Shown here in pieces: positions 1-8,133 of a DNA stretch of 64,000 nt; position 1 is the first letter of the stretch, and every line of letters starts with the position of its first letter. The position numbers were made by a program, and so were the translations under genes. The notes beneath the pieces are model-generated. The model saw only the letters and a program-made list of their open reading frames with translations. It had not been told where the DNA came from and did no database searches. Source of the stretch: Agreia sp. COWG (GTDB taxonomy: Bacteria > Actinomycetota > Actinomycetes > Actinomycetales > Microbacteriaceae); assembly GCF_904528075.1 (NCBI RefSeq), contig NZ_LR882035.1, positions 3,038,001 through 3,102,000 on the forward strand, given 5' to 3'.

Positions 1-383
1 ACACCCAGCTCCGTGACCTGCTTGGCCCGCTCCGCCTTGTTCGGAACGCCGATCAGGTCGGCGACGATTCCCTTGCCGTGCTTCTTCGCAGCCTTGACTG
101 CTCCCACGATGGTGCTGTCGCCGGCCAGGCCGAGCACGGTCACCAGGTCGGCACCGGCCTCGAATGCCGTGTCGGCTTCGAGCTCGCCGGCATCCATCGT
201 CTTGAGGTCGGCGAAGACGATCTTGTCGGGGTGAGCCTTCTTGATGGCGGTGACGGCCGAGAGGCCGGCGGCCTTGATAAGCGGAGTGCCGAGCTCGAGG
301 ATGTCGACGTGCGGCGCCGCGGCGGCCGCCAGCTCGAGAGCGGCTTCGGTGGTCAGGGTGTCCATGGCGAACTGCAGTTTCAT
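1..383 (-). CDS. hxlA: 3-hexulose-6-phosphate synthase (partial, 3' end outside window)
   Basis: This aldolase of the ribulose monophosphate pathway joins formaldehyde to ribulose 5-phosphate, or runs in reverse to supply pentose phosphates, in the cytoplasm. The visible 127 residues start at an ATG at 383, with an AAGGAG ribosome site close upstream. They match the orotidine-decarboxylase-fold family: an MKLQFAMDTL start, an ELGTPLI strand and the catalytic DLKTMDAG segment. Family members are about 210 residues, so roughly 80 C-terminal residues lie beyond base 1. The partner isomerase gene lies 46 bases upstream in the same direction, so the two are very likely co-transcribed. Confidence 0.9.
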   Translation of the reverse strand, partial: MKLQFAMDTLTTEAALELAAAAAPHVDILELGTPLIKAAGLSAVTAIKKAHPDKIVFADLKTMDAGELEADTAFEAGADLVTVLGLAGDSTIVGAVKAAKKHGKGIVADLIGVPNKAERAKQVTELG

Positions 384-429
384 GATGCTCCTTGTTGTGT
401 GGTGGTTCTGGATCGGAAAGTCTGTGGGG

Positions 430-1041
430 TCATTCGATGTTCGCGTGGCGCGGCCAGAGCTCGTCACCCGAGGCGCCCGAGCGCTTCCACAGGGCGTGGA
501 ACAGGGCGTCTCCGAGCAGCACGACCGCCTGCTCGAACAGGCCTCCGGCGTACTGAACGGATGCCGTTCCCGAGCGATCCTGCTTCGTCGCCGCCGGTAC
601 GACCACGGCGACCGCGGCCAGCTCGGCGAGGGGAGAGTCGGCGACCGTGGTGATCACGGCGACTCGGGCTCCCGCCTTCACGGCGGTCTCGGCCGCGCGC
701 ACGATCTCGCCGGTCGCGCCGGAGCCGCTGGCGGTCAGCAGCAGATCACCCTCGCCGATGGCCGGGGTGGTCACCTCGCCCACGACGTGGACGACGCGGC
801 CCAGATGCATGAGGCGCATCGCCGTCATGCGCAGAGCGAGGCCGGAGCGGCCCGCCCCATGAACGAAGACGCGATCGGACTGCTCGATGAGCTCGGCCAG
901 GGTGTCGAGCGATTCGCGCGCGTCGGCGCCGGTGCCGGTATCGCCCGTCATCAGTGTGCCGACCAGGGCATGCAGCTCGCCGTCGATGGTGACGAGAGCC
1001 TCGCCGACGGTGGCCTTCTTGTCGCTCTTCTCTGTCGTCAT
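430..1041 (-). CDS. hxlB: 6-phospho-3-hexuloisomerase
   Basis: This SIS-domain isomerase converts 3-hexulose 6-phosphate to fructose 6-phosphate, the second step of the ribulose monophosphate pathway. The 203-residue product carries the SIS pattern HGAGRSGLALR, then GDLLLTASGSGATGEI. I chose the ATG at 1041, giving MTTEKSDKK, because the upstream in-frame extension does not look like family sequence. It is transcribed with hxlA and divergently from the LuxR-type gene at 1143, leaving about 100 bases for both promoters. In actinobacteria this pair usually handles formaldehyde detoxification or pentose supply; which applies here is not visible. Confidence 0.9.
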   Translation of the reverse strand: MTTEKSDKKATVGEALVTIDGELHALVGTLMTGDTGTGADARESLDTLAELIEQSDRVFVHGAGRSGLALRMTAMRLMHLGRVVHVVGEVTTPAIGEGDLLLTASGSGATGEIVRAAETAVKAGARVAVITTVADSPLAELAAVAVVVPAATKQDRSGTASVQYAGGLFEQAVVLLGDALFHALWKRSGASGDELWPRHANIE

Positions 1042-1142
1042 ATGTCCAGCATGCGTGGGGCGGGCGCTCGCGGGCACCCTCCGACCGTGCAGTCATGCCT
1101 ACCCGAACGGGTAGGGGGTGGGTGACAGGGTAGTTTGGCAGT

Positions 1143-2012
1143 ATGACCCACGATCTCGAGAGCGCCAGCGCCCCTGCGACAGCCGCTGCGACCGCCAATG
1201 CCACGGCCACGCGGCAGCTTGCGGCCGAGCATGCGAACACCGTGGCCGAGCAGGCAGACCGGCATGCCATCGCCCTCGAGTCGATCCTGGCCGCCCTGCG
1301 CTCGCCGCGCCTCGACGACAGGGCAGCACGCACCGTCGCCATCGAGACGGCGACCACGGCCCTGGTCAATCTGCGCATGCTCACCGACCAACAGCGCAGC
1401 AGCATGCTCGAGCCGGTGGTCAGCGCCTTCGAGCGGCTGCGCTCCGATCTGCAGCCGCTCGTGCGCCATGGCGAGCTCGACGTGCAGTTCGTGGAGCCGC
1501 CCACCACGGGAAGGGCGCTGCCCGGCGAGGTCGCCCATGCCGCCAGGGCCATCGTGCGCAGCTCTGTGCTCGCCCTCGCAAACCAGCGCGACACCCGGCG
1601 AGTGCGCATCCAGTGGGACTGCGACGGCCTGAACCTGCTGATCGGCATCCGCGACGACGGCCAGGGCGAGCTCACCGCGCACGACGACTCGCTGCGCCCG
1701 ATCGCGGAGCGCGTGAGCGCCCTCGACGGCTCGCTGGCGGTCGCGTCGACGGCCGGATGGGGATCGTCTCTCGACATCCGGCTGCCGCTCGACCCGCCCG
1801 CCGAGCCAGAGCCGTTCGAAGACACCGTGACCCTCTCCGACCGCGAGCGCGAGGTGCTGCGCCTGGTGATCGGCGGAGCCCGCAACCGCGACATCGCTCA
1901 GCAGCTGACGATCAGCGAGAACACGGTGAAGTTCCACATGTCGAACCTGTTGCGCAAGGCGGGGGCGCGCAGCAGGGCCGAGCTGATCGCCATGCAGCAG
2001 CACGCGCGCTGA
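1143..2012 (+). CDS. LuxR-family regulator with fused histidine-kinase-like ATPase fold
   Basis: The 289-residue protein ends in a typical LuxR/GerE DNA-binding domain (about 226-288: LSDREREVLRLV, then ISENTVKFHMSNLLRKAG). The middle (about 135-215) resembles the GHKL ATPase of NarL-type sensor kinases, with GIRDDGQGEL as a G1-like box and GWGSSLDIRLPL near its end. No transmembrane segment, phosphoacceptor His or receiver domain is visible. It therefore looks like a sensor-kinase output region joined directly to the regulator's DNA-binding domain. It is divergent from hxlBA and may control it, but that is inference from position only. The first 30 residues are Ala/Thr-rich and the exact start is uncertain. 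Confidence 0.8.
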   Translation: MTHDLESASAPATAAATANATATRQLAAEHANTVAEQADRHAIALESILAALRSPRLDDRAARTVAIETATTALVNLRMLTDQQRSSMLEPVVSAFERLRSDLQPLVRHGELDVQFVEPPTTGRALPGEVAHAARAIVRSSVLALANQRDTRRVRIQWDCDGLNLLIGIRDDGQGELTAHDDSLRPIAERVSALDGSLAVASTAGWGSSLDIRLPLDPPAEPEPFEDTVTLSDREREVLRLVIGGARNRDIAQQLTISENTVKFHMSNLLRKAGARSRAELIAMQQHAR

Positions 2013-2123
2013 GCTGGCCCCGTGTTTGCGGTGCCCTGTGTTTGCGGTGCATGCACGAGTCGCGGGACACTGGGAGTCCGCACCGGATAGCTACTGAGTC
2101 TTCCGCGAAGCAAGGAGCTCCTC

Positions 2124-3203
2124 ATGGCCGAAACCACCGAGCCGATCGACGCCCGCGTCGGCCTCTACATCGACTTCGACAACATCGTCATCTCGCGGTA
2201 CCAGCAGCTGCACGGACGCAACGCGTTCCAGCGCGACGGCATCCGCGACTTCGACAAGTCCGCCCCGAACAACGATCCCGAGGTCGCGGCCCGCCTGGCA
2301 GCGGCCACCGTCGACTTCAGTGCCATCATCGACTTCGCCGCCAGCTTCGGCACCACGGTCGTGAACCGCGCCTACGCCGACTGGTCGGTTCCGGTGAACG
2401 CCAGCTACCAGCGCCAGCTCATGTCGCGCGCCGTCGACCTCACCCAGCTCTTCACCACGACCACCCGCGGAACCAAGAACGGTGCAGACATCCGGCTGGC
2501 CGTCGACGTGGTCGAAGATCTCTTTCGCCTGCCCGACCTCACCCACGTGATCATCGTCGCCGGCGACTCCGACTACATAGCCCTGGCCCAGAAGGCCAAG
2601 CGCCTCGGACGCTTCGTGGTGGGCATCGGAGTGGCCGGATCGACGAGCACGTCGCTCGCTGCGGCCTGCGACGAGTTCGAAGACTACGATTCGCTGCCCG
2701 GCATCGAGAAGCGCCCCGAGGTGAGCGCACCCGCGGCAACGTCGTCGCGCCGCGGTGGCGGTGGCGGTTCGAAGAAGACGCCGGATGCCGCCGAGAGCGC
2801 GCCAGCCGCCGCCGTGCCGGCGGACGACGAAGCCGAGGTCGAGGCCGAACCCAAGAAGGCGGCCACTCGCTCTCGCCGCGTCACCGTTCCCATGTTCTCC
2901 CACACCGAAGACGTGCCGTTCGAAGAGCCCGAGCCCGAGCCGAAAGACGCCCAGGCGGTGGCCACCGAGCTGCTCGTGCGCGCTCTGCAGATCGGCCACG
3001 CCAAGGGCGACGCCGACGAGTGGCTGAACACCGGCAGCGTGAAGAACCAGATGCGCCGCATGGACCCGTCGTTCAACGAGAAGCCGCTCGGCTACCGGTC
3101 GTTCACCGACTTCCTCGCCTCGCGCGACGGCGTGGCCGAGCTGGCAGAAGAGGGCCAGCAGCGACTCATCCGCCTGCTGGCGTCGGCCGACTCGCCCCGC
3201 TGA
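2124..3203 (+). CDS. NYN-domain protein with C-terminal OST-HTH/LOTUS-like domain
   Basis: The 359-residue protein starts with a PIN-like NYN nuclease fold (about 10-195). The acidic motifs expected for metal binding are present: LYIDFDNI, NGADIRLAVD and VAGDSDYIAL. A low-complexity charged linker (about 200-275) follows, then a C-terminal OST-HTH/LOTUS-like segment (about 280-355) that binds RNA in other proteins. Relatives are presumed RNases of unknown substrate. It has its own ribosome site (AAGGAGCTC) before the ATG. The gene stands alone; the next features are the repeat element at 3206 and the frameshifted phosphatase. Confidence 0.85.
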   Translation: MAETTEPIDARVGLYIDFDNIVISRYQQLHGRNAFQRDGIRDFDKSAPNNDPEVAARLAAATVDFSAIIDFAASFGTTVVNRAYADWSVPVNASYQRQLMSRAVDLTQLFTTTTRGTKNGADIRLAVDVVEDLFRLPDLTHVIIVAGDSDYIALAQKAKRLGRFVVGIGVAGSTSTSLAAACDEFEDYDSLPGIEKRPEVSAPAATSSRRGGGGGSKKTPDAAESAPAAAVPADDEAEVEAEPKKAATRSRRVTVPMFSHTEDVPFEEPEPEPKDAQAVATELLVRALQIGHAKGDADEWLNTGSVKNQMRRMDPSFNEKPLGYRSFTDFLASRDGVAELAEEGQQRLIRLLASADSPR

Positions 3204-3205
3204 GC

Positions 3206-3319
3206 GGGTTCCGTTCCGTTCAACGGGTTCCGTTCCGTTCAACAGGAGATTTTCGACTTCGCACGGCGTTTCCTCCAAGAATCGCCGACAGTCGTCCAGA
3301 ATCCCCTGTTGAACGGAAC
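3206..3319. repeat. Palindromic intergenic element, copy 1, with 19-bp tandem duplication at its left end
   Basis: A 15-base arm, GTTCCGTTCAACAGG (3232-3246), is repeated exactly in inverse at 3305-3319 around a 58-base core. The left arm lies within the second copy of a 19-base direct repeat (3206-3224 and 3225-3243). A second element with the same arms sits at 10914-10998, and the cores share an ACGGCG/GCGGCG pattern. The element occupies the gap between the NYN gene and the broken phosphatase gene. No ORF is credible in it. It could be a REP-type or non-autonomous mobile element, or a structured RNA or terminator. Confidence 0.8.
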
Positions 3320-3368
3320 TTCCGATGACGGGCCTCCGTGCCCGCAGGCCGGGTTGTAGTGTCAGCGC

Positions 3369-4093
3369 ATGCGCGAACTGAACTGGGATGGCAGCCGCAA
3401 CCTGCGCGATCTCGGAGGGCTGGCGACGTCTCTCGCGCCCGCCGGGACGACGAGGTGGGGGCGGGTTGCGCGCGGCCGCGGCGCGAGCTGCTCACAGAGC
3501 GCGGATGGGCTGACGCATCGGCGTGGGGGCTTCGCACGATCGTCGACCTGCGAAGCGCCGACGAAGTGGGCAAGCGCGAAGGCGACCCGCGGTCGACTCC
3601 ACCGAGTGCTGTGCCCGTCACACTCGCACCTACCGAGGACCAGTCAGATCCCGAGTTTCGCGCCGTCTGCATGCCCATCCTCGACTCGCCCGAGTATTGG
3701 GATCACAACGTACGCATCCTGCCTCAGTTGATCCGCAGAGCCCTCGAGGCGATAGCTCGTTCCGAGCCGGGCATCCTCGTTCACTGCGGAGCAGGACGCG
3801 ACCGGACCGGCATGATCAGCGCGCTGTTGCTTTCCAACGCCGGCGTCTCGACTGACGACGTCGTCGCGGATTACGCCACCTCCGTTCGCTCGATGGCAGG
3901 AACGGGGCCGCAGCCGCAGCCGGTGTCGGATCGCCAGGCATCCTGGTCCCCCGCCGAGGTAGACCGATGGCTGCGCGAGGTTGAGACGTTTGTTCGGGCA
4001 TTCGCCAGTGATGTCGACGAGATTCTTGACCGCCTCGACGTCGACGCGTCGACGCGCGTCAGGCTGCGGTCACTGCTTACCCAGCCAGGATGA
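3369..4093 (+). pseudogene. Tyrosine phosphatase (PTP, Y_phosphatase3-like) with a frameshift near 3475-3485
   Basis: The N-terminal half of a typical actinobacterial tyrosine phosphatase is read from the ATG at 3369 (MRELNWDGSRNLRDLGGL, then TTRWGRVARG). The remainder is in another frame: RELLTERGW, LRTIVDLRSADE, then the catalytic P-loop HCGAGRDRTG near 3782-3811, ending at 4093. The frames would join if one base were added around 3475-3485, in the run ggccgcggcgcg. This is either a real single-base deletion or a sequencing error in a GC-rich stretch. If intact, the product would be about 241 residues. The alternative uninterrupted reading from 3338 gives an unnatural Arg-rich N-terminus. 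Confidence 0.75.
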
Positions 4094-4112
4094 CGGGACG
4101 TCAGCGCGCGGG

Positions 4113-4826
4113 TCAGCCCGCGACGTAGCGGCCAGGGCGGTGGTTCAGCGCCAGTACGACGTTGAGTACGGCGGCGCCCAGGGCGGAGAGCAGCACGGTC
4201 CACGGCGAGACCACCGCGAAGGACGCGAGCACCACGGTGACGTCGAGGACCATCTGCACATAGCCGGCGCGCCAGCCGAACTTCTCTTGCATCAACAGCG
4301 CCAGCACGTTGAACCCGCCGAGGCTCGAGCCGTGACGGAAGAGGATCAGCATTCCCACCCCGGCGAGCAGGTTGCCGACGAGGGCGCCGAAGACCGGATT
4401 GATGTGCTCGAGGCTCACCATCGACGGGATGATCGCCGAGAACAGCGAGAGCAGCCCCACCGTGATGATGGTGCGGATCGTGAACGAGACGCCCTTCTTC
4501 CAGAACGCGAGCACGAAGAACGGGGCGTTCACGGCCAGCAGCAGCACCGGGAACGGCAGCGACGTGGCATAGCTCACGAGCAGCGACAGGCCGGCGGTTC
4601 CACCCGTGACTGCGCCCGCGCTCTTCAGCAGGAACAGCCCGAGCGATGTCGTGATGGTTCCGGTGAGGATGGCCAGCACGTCTTCGACGATGGTATGCCG
4701 AGGCGCACCCGAGACCGCGAGGGGCAGGGGAGCTGGAACGGAGGAGTCTGGCAGCACGGGAGACGTTGTCACCGGGGAATGCTTGCAGGCACGGTGCAAT
4801 CGCGCAAGACGACTCCGCATTACCAC
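4113..4826 (-). CDS. YitT-family (DUF161) integral membrane protein
   Basis: The protein of up to 238 residues has five to six hydrophobic segments and the glycine-rich SAGAVTGGTAGLSLLV and SLGGFNVLALL stretches typical of YitT-like membrane proteins, whose transport role is unknown. This copy lacks the C-terminal DUF2179 domain found in many Firmicutes homologues. The start is uncertain: GTG at 4826, ATG at 4820 or GTG at 4772 are all possible, and none has a clear ribosome site. It is divergent from the Lrp/AsnC gene at 4871 with only about 44 bases between them, so the regulator may well control it. Confidence 0.75.
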   Translation of the reverse strand: MVMRSRLARLHRACKHSPVTTSPVLPDSSVPAPLPLAVSGAPRHTIVEDVLAILTGTITTSLGLFLLKSAGAVTGGTAGLSLLVSYATSLPFPVLLLAVNAPFFVLAFWKKGVSFTIRTIITVGLLSLFSAIIPSMVSLEHINPVFGALVGNLLAGVGMLILFRHGSSLGGFNVLALLMQEKFGWRAGYVQMVLDVTVVLASFAVVSPWTVLLSALGAAVLNVVLALNHRPGRYVAG

Positions 4827-4870
4827 GCACTTTGCTCTCTTTTCGGCTGATTCAATGACACAATGCGCAG

Positions 4871-5341
4871 ATGAGCGCGATTGATTCCCTCGATGCCCGA
4901 CTACTGCTGGCCCTCGACGACGATCCGGATGCCACGGTGCTGGCCCTGGCGCGCACCCTCGGTGTCGCGCGCAACACGGTTCACGCCCGCCTCACCCGCC
5001 TCGAGCGCATCGGCGCGCTCAGGGAGCCGAGCCGCCGCGTCGATCCCGCGGCGCTCGGCTACTCGCTCGTGGCCTTCGTGTCGATCGCCATCAGCCAGGC
5101 CACCGGCCACCTCGCCGAGGCGGGGCTCGCCGAGCTGCCCGAGGTCGTCGAGATCCACTCGACCACCGGCGAGGCCGATCTGCTCGTGAAGGTTCTCGCT
5201 CGAAGCACCGAGGAGCTGCGCCGCATCACCGTGGCCATGCTCGCCATCGACGGCGTGGTGCGTACGAACACCACGATCTCGCTGGTCGAGACGATGCCAC
5301 TGCGGCTGCGCCCGCTGCTGGAGCGCGCCGCCGAGGGGTGA
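4871..5341 (+). CDS. Lrp/AsnC-family transcriptional regulator
   Basis: The 156-residue protein has an N-terminal winged-helix HTH (about 5-50: LDARLLLALDDDPDATVLAL, then GVARNTVHARLTRLE) and a C-terminal RAM/AsnC ligand-binding domain (about 65-150: IHSTTGEADLLVKVLA). Such proteins sense amino acids or related small molecules as dimers to octamers and often regulate a divergent transporter. The neighbour on the opposite strand is the YitT-like membrane gene, whose 5' end lies only a few tens of bases away. The effector cannot be told from the sequence. Confidence 0.92.
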   Translation: MSAIDSLDARLLLALDDDPDATVLALARTLGVARNTVHARLTRLERIGALREPSRRVDPAALGYSLVAFVSIAISQATGHLAEAGLAELPEVVEIHSTTGEADLLVKVLARSTEELRRITVAMLAIDGVVRTNTTISLVETMPLRLRPLLERAAEG

Positions 5342-5392
5342 GAGCCACAGAGGATCTGTATCGCCGAAAAGCGTGCCAACGAGGGGCGCACC

Positions 5393-6127
5393 TCAGTGCA
5401 TGATCATCCCGCCGGTGACGTTGAACGCCTGGCCGGTGAGGTACGAGCCGTCTCGCGAGGCGAGGAACAGGGCGAACCCGGCCACGTCATCCGGAGTACC
5501 GAGGCGGCCGAGCGGCGACTTCTTCGACCAGGCGGCCACGTCCTCCGGCGTGCGGGTGTCGGCTCCCATGTCGGTGAGAACGTAGCCCGGAAGCAAGGCA
5601 TTCACCCGGATCTGATGCTCGCCCCACTCGAGGGCGGCCGCCCGGGTGAGCGCGACGACGGCGCCCTTCGATGCCGCATAGGCGCCCTCGTCGTTGCCCC
5701 CGGCCTTCGCGGCCATGCTGGCGATGTTCACGATCGAGCCGCCCTCGCCCTGCGCGATCATTGCCCTGGCAGCGTGCTGCATCGCGAGCAGGGTGCCGCG
5801 GGCATTGACGTTCATCACGAGGTCCCAGCGGTCCGCGGTGAGTTCGAGCAGAGATCCTCTGGCCAGGATGCCGGCGCTGTTGACCAGCACATCGACGCCG
5901 CCCAGCTCGGCGAGCGCCCGGTCGAAGGCGGTCTCGACCGTGGCAGCATCTACGAGATCGCACGGCAGGATGCGCGGGGCCGGCACTCCGACGACCGCCT
6001 CAGTTCGCGGCGCGAGGTCGAGCACGACCGTCGACGCGCCCTCCTCGGTGAATCTCTCCGCGATGCGGCCCCCGATGCCGCCGGCGCCGCCGACCACCAC
6101 CACGCGCGCCCCGACGAAGCGGCTCAT
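5393..6127 (-). CDS. SDR-family oxidoreductase
   Basis: This is a classical short-chain dehydrogenase of 244 residues. It has the dinucleotide motif GGAGGIGG (13-20), VNSAG (82-86), and the catalytic Ser137, Tyr150 and Lys154 in GAYAASKGA. It ends in the usual LTGQAFNVTGGM. The substrate is unknown; relatives include 3-oxoacyl-ACP-reductase-like and sugar-alcohol dehydrogenases. It overlaps the preceding gene by four bases (ATGA at 6124-6127), so the two are translationally coupled. Confidence 0.9.
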   Translation of the reverse strand: MSRFVGARVVVVGGAGGIGGRIAERFTEEGASTVVLDLAPRTEAVVGVPAPRILPCDLVDAATVETAFDRALAELGGVDVLVNSAGILARGSLLELTADRWDLVMNVNARGTLLAMQHAARAMIAQGEGGSIVNIASMAAKAGGNDEGAYAASKGAVVALTRAAALEWGEHQIRVNALLPGYVLTDMGADTRTPEDVAAWSKKSPLGRLGTPDDVAGFALFLASRDGSYLTGQAFNVTGGMIMH

Positions 6128-6651
6128 GCGCCGTCGAGCTTCAGCCCGCTGAGCCCGAAGTAGCGATCGAACTCGACCGCACCCCGCAGCTGGTCGATCA
6201 GGCGCACGAGAAGGTAACTTCTGCGCGAGACGTGCCAGCTCGGAACGGCGCCCTGCACTCCCCCATCGGCGGTGATGGAGTAGGGCAGGGGCAGCGCGCC
6301 GCGGTACTCATCGATCCAGACTGCGACGACGCGATCGACCAGCGATCCCCGGTAGAAGAGGTCGATGTAGAACGGCCGGGCGTTGTCGTAGGCGAAGTTC
6401 GCCGGCTTCACCCAGTCGAGCAGGGCCTGGTTCTGGATGGCCGCGGCGTCCATGCCGAACTCGATCGAGACATCCACGTCGTTGACCAGAACCGCCCGGG
6501 TGCCGTGCTGCGCGACACGAACGGTGGAGCCGCTCTGTCCTCCGCCACCGGAAGCGGACATCTGCTGGTGGAACAGCGGACCGAAGGTGATGGTGTTCCA
6601 CTGGGCTGGGCCCGTCGGCTCCATCGTGAGATAGATGTCTGGCAGCTGCAC
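6124..6651 (-). CDS. Hypothetical protein, first gene of the SDR operon
   Basis: I do not recognise this 175-residue protein. It is soluble, with no signal peptide or membrane segment, and has an aromatic-rich middle (LLDWVKPANFAYDNARPF, DEYRGALPLPY) and a glycine/serine loop, SASGGGGQSGS, near residue 35. It starts with MQLPDIYLTMEPTG and its stop overlaps the SDR start, so it probably acts with that enzyme. Codon use is like the surrounding genes. The gene is clearly coding, but I assign no function. Confidence 0.75.
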   Translation of the reverse strand: MQLPDIYLTMEPTGPAQWNTITFGPLFHQQMSASGGGGQSGSTVRVAQHGTRAVLVNDVDVSIEFGMDAAAIQNQALLDWVKPANFAYDNARPFYIDLFYRGSLVDRVVAVWIDEYRGALPLPYSITADGGVQGAVPSWHVSRRSYLLVRLIDQLRGAVEFDRYFGLSGLKLDGA

Positions 6652-6701
6652 GGCGCTCCTGTCGCGGGAGGTCAGTAGAGGTGATGGGGCGGTGGGCGCT
6701 A

Positions 6702-7202
6702 TCAGCCGACCAGCGGCAGCAGCAGCACCACAACGAGCTTGTTCAGAAGCCCGATGAGCAGCGCCGCACCGAGCGCGATACCCGCTGCGGCAAATGTCTT
6801 GGACAGCCCGCGACGCGTGACGGCGAAGAGGCCGAGAGCAAGGGCCACGACTCCGAGCAGACCCGTCAATACGCTCTGCACAACGCTGACCAATGCCAAC
6901 GTCGTGTAGTTGGACTGGCCGTAGAGAGGCATCTGCGCCAGCGTGATCACGAAGGACAGCACGAATCCGGCGGCGCCCGCGATGGCCGAGGCGAGGCCCG
7001 TCGTGTTCCTGCCCTGCGCCACCGTCTTGCCCTGCGCCGCCGGGTTGTCTCGCCCCGCCGGGTTGTCTCGCTCGGCCGTGTTGCCCTGCCCCGTCGGGTT
7101 GTCTCGCTCGGGCCCTGCCTGACCGCTCGGCGGTCCATAGGGCGTCGAAACAGAGGGCTGGGCCGGATGCTGTGGCTGGTCGGCCGGAGGTTCGGCGGTC
7201 AT
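6702..7202 (-). CDS. Small membrane protein with repetitive polar N-terminus
   Basis: The 166-residue protein has about 65 polar residues containing imperfect repeats of the type ERDNPTGQGNT / GRDNPAAQGKT. Three to four hydrophobic segments follow (about 68-90, 100-128 and 135-166). This resembles DUF4190-like proteins, where a Pro/Gln-rich cytoplasmic tail precedes transmembrane helices; their function is unknown. The repeat DNA (about 7025-7115) is an imperfect tandem array. The gene lies 50 bases upstream of the hypothetical/SDR pair on the same strand and may share their transcript. Confidence 0.75.
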   Translation of the reverse strand: MTAEPPADQPQHPAQPSVSTPYGPPSGQAGPERDNPTGQGNTAERDNPAGRDNPAAQGKTVAQGRNTTGLASAIAGAAGFVLSFVITLAQMPLYGQSNYTTLALVSVVQSVLTGLLGVVALALGLFAVTRRGLSKTFAAAGIALGAALLIGLLNKLVVVLLLPLVG

Positions 7203-7297
7203 GATCGGTCCTTCTCTCGGCAGTGCGGATGCGTGGCAGTGCGGGTGCTCGGCGGTGCGTGACTACAGACTAGGGGCGTCGCGGTCGGCGACGAGAA

Positions 7298-7993
7298 CTA
7301 GAGATCGAGCAGCTTTCGCTTGGCAGCGCTGAACTCCTCGTCGGTGAGAACCCCGTCGCGGTGGAAGGCGGCCAATGCGGCCAACTCGGCGATGAAGTCG
7401 CGGGCCGGGCCACCGGCATCCGGTGTCGTCTCGACCGACGACGTCGGAGAACTCGACGCCCGTGGGGAACTCGACGCGTGCGGCCTCGGGGCCGGTGTCG
7501 GGTCGGGCGTCGGGTCGGGCGTCGGGTCGGGCGTCGAATCGTCGCCGAGCGCAAGCCGTGATTCGGCGATGGTCGCCCTGATGGCCGCCACTCCCTCGCG
7601 GAACTCGCGTACGTCGTCGAGGGTGAGCTGCTCGCTGTCAGACCCGCTACCCACGGTGATACGGATCGTCGCGAGGCCGCGCGTCTTCTGCAGGGTGCTC
7701 TGCACCACGTCGATCTCGGCGATGTCGGTGACCAGCACATCGTGGAGGGTGCGTGCGGCGTCGCCGAGGTGAACGAAGAGGTGATCCTCGATCAGCAGAT
7801 AGCGCCCTCCGCCCAACTTCGACAGCGGGTTGCCGACCGCGGCCCAGCGGGTGCCCTTGGGCAGCTTCGGCTTGGGCACGAACGAGGCGGTGGGCACGGG
7901 CATGTCTGCCTGGCGCGTCGTCCACGCCCGACCATCCCACCAGCGCTTGCCACCGGATCCATCGTCGTACCAGCCCGCAGCAACTTCAGTCAT
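7298..7993 (-). CDS. DUF2510 and SHOCT domain protein with Asp-Pro-Thr repeat linker
   Basis: The 231-residue protein begins with a DUF2510 motif (AAGWYDDGSGGKRWWDGRAW). A PH-like, probably membrane-adjacent, region follows (about 50-140: RYLLIEDHLFVHLG, VTDIAEIDVVQ). A linker carries DPTPDPTPDPTP repeats, encoded by a 12-base tandem repeat near 7499-7535, and the end is a SHOCT motif (LAAFHRDGVLTDEEFSAAK). I chose the ATG at 7993 because GGGGGTGA precedes it. DUF2510 and SHOCT are common in actinobacterial envelope-associated proteins without known function. Confidence 0.82.
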   Translation of the reverse strand: MTEVAAGWYDDGSGGKRWWDGRAWTTRQADMPVPTASFVPKPKLPKGTRWAAVGNPLSKLGGGRYLLIEDHLFVHLGDAARTLHDVLVTDIAEIDVVQSTLQKTRGLATIRITVGSGSDSEQLTLDDVREFREGVAAIRATIAESRLALGDDSTPDPTPDPTPDPTPAPRPHASSSPRASSSPTSSVETTPDAGGPARDFIAELAALAAFHRDGVLTDEEFSAAKRKLLDL

Positions 7994-8133
7994 CGCGTCA
8001 CCCCCAACCAGAAGCGTAAACCGCCCGGGGCCCTGCGCTTCACATCGGGCCGGCGCAGTAGCAGAGTGTCGAGACACGGCGCGAGTGCTTCAATGGAAGC
8101 CCACCATCCCCTGATTCGATCGAGAGAAGACCC

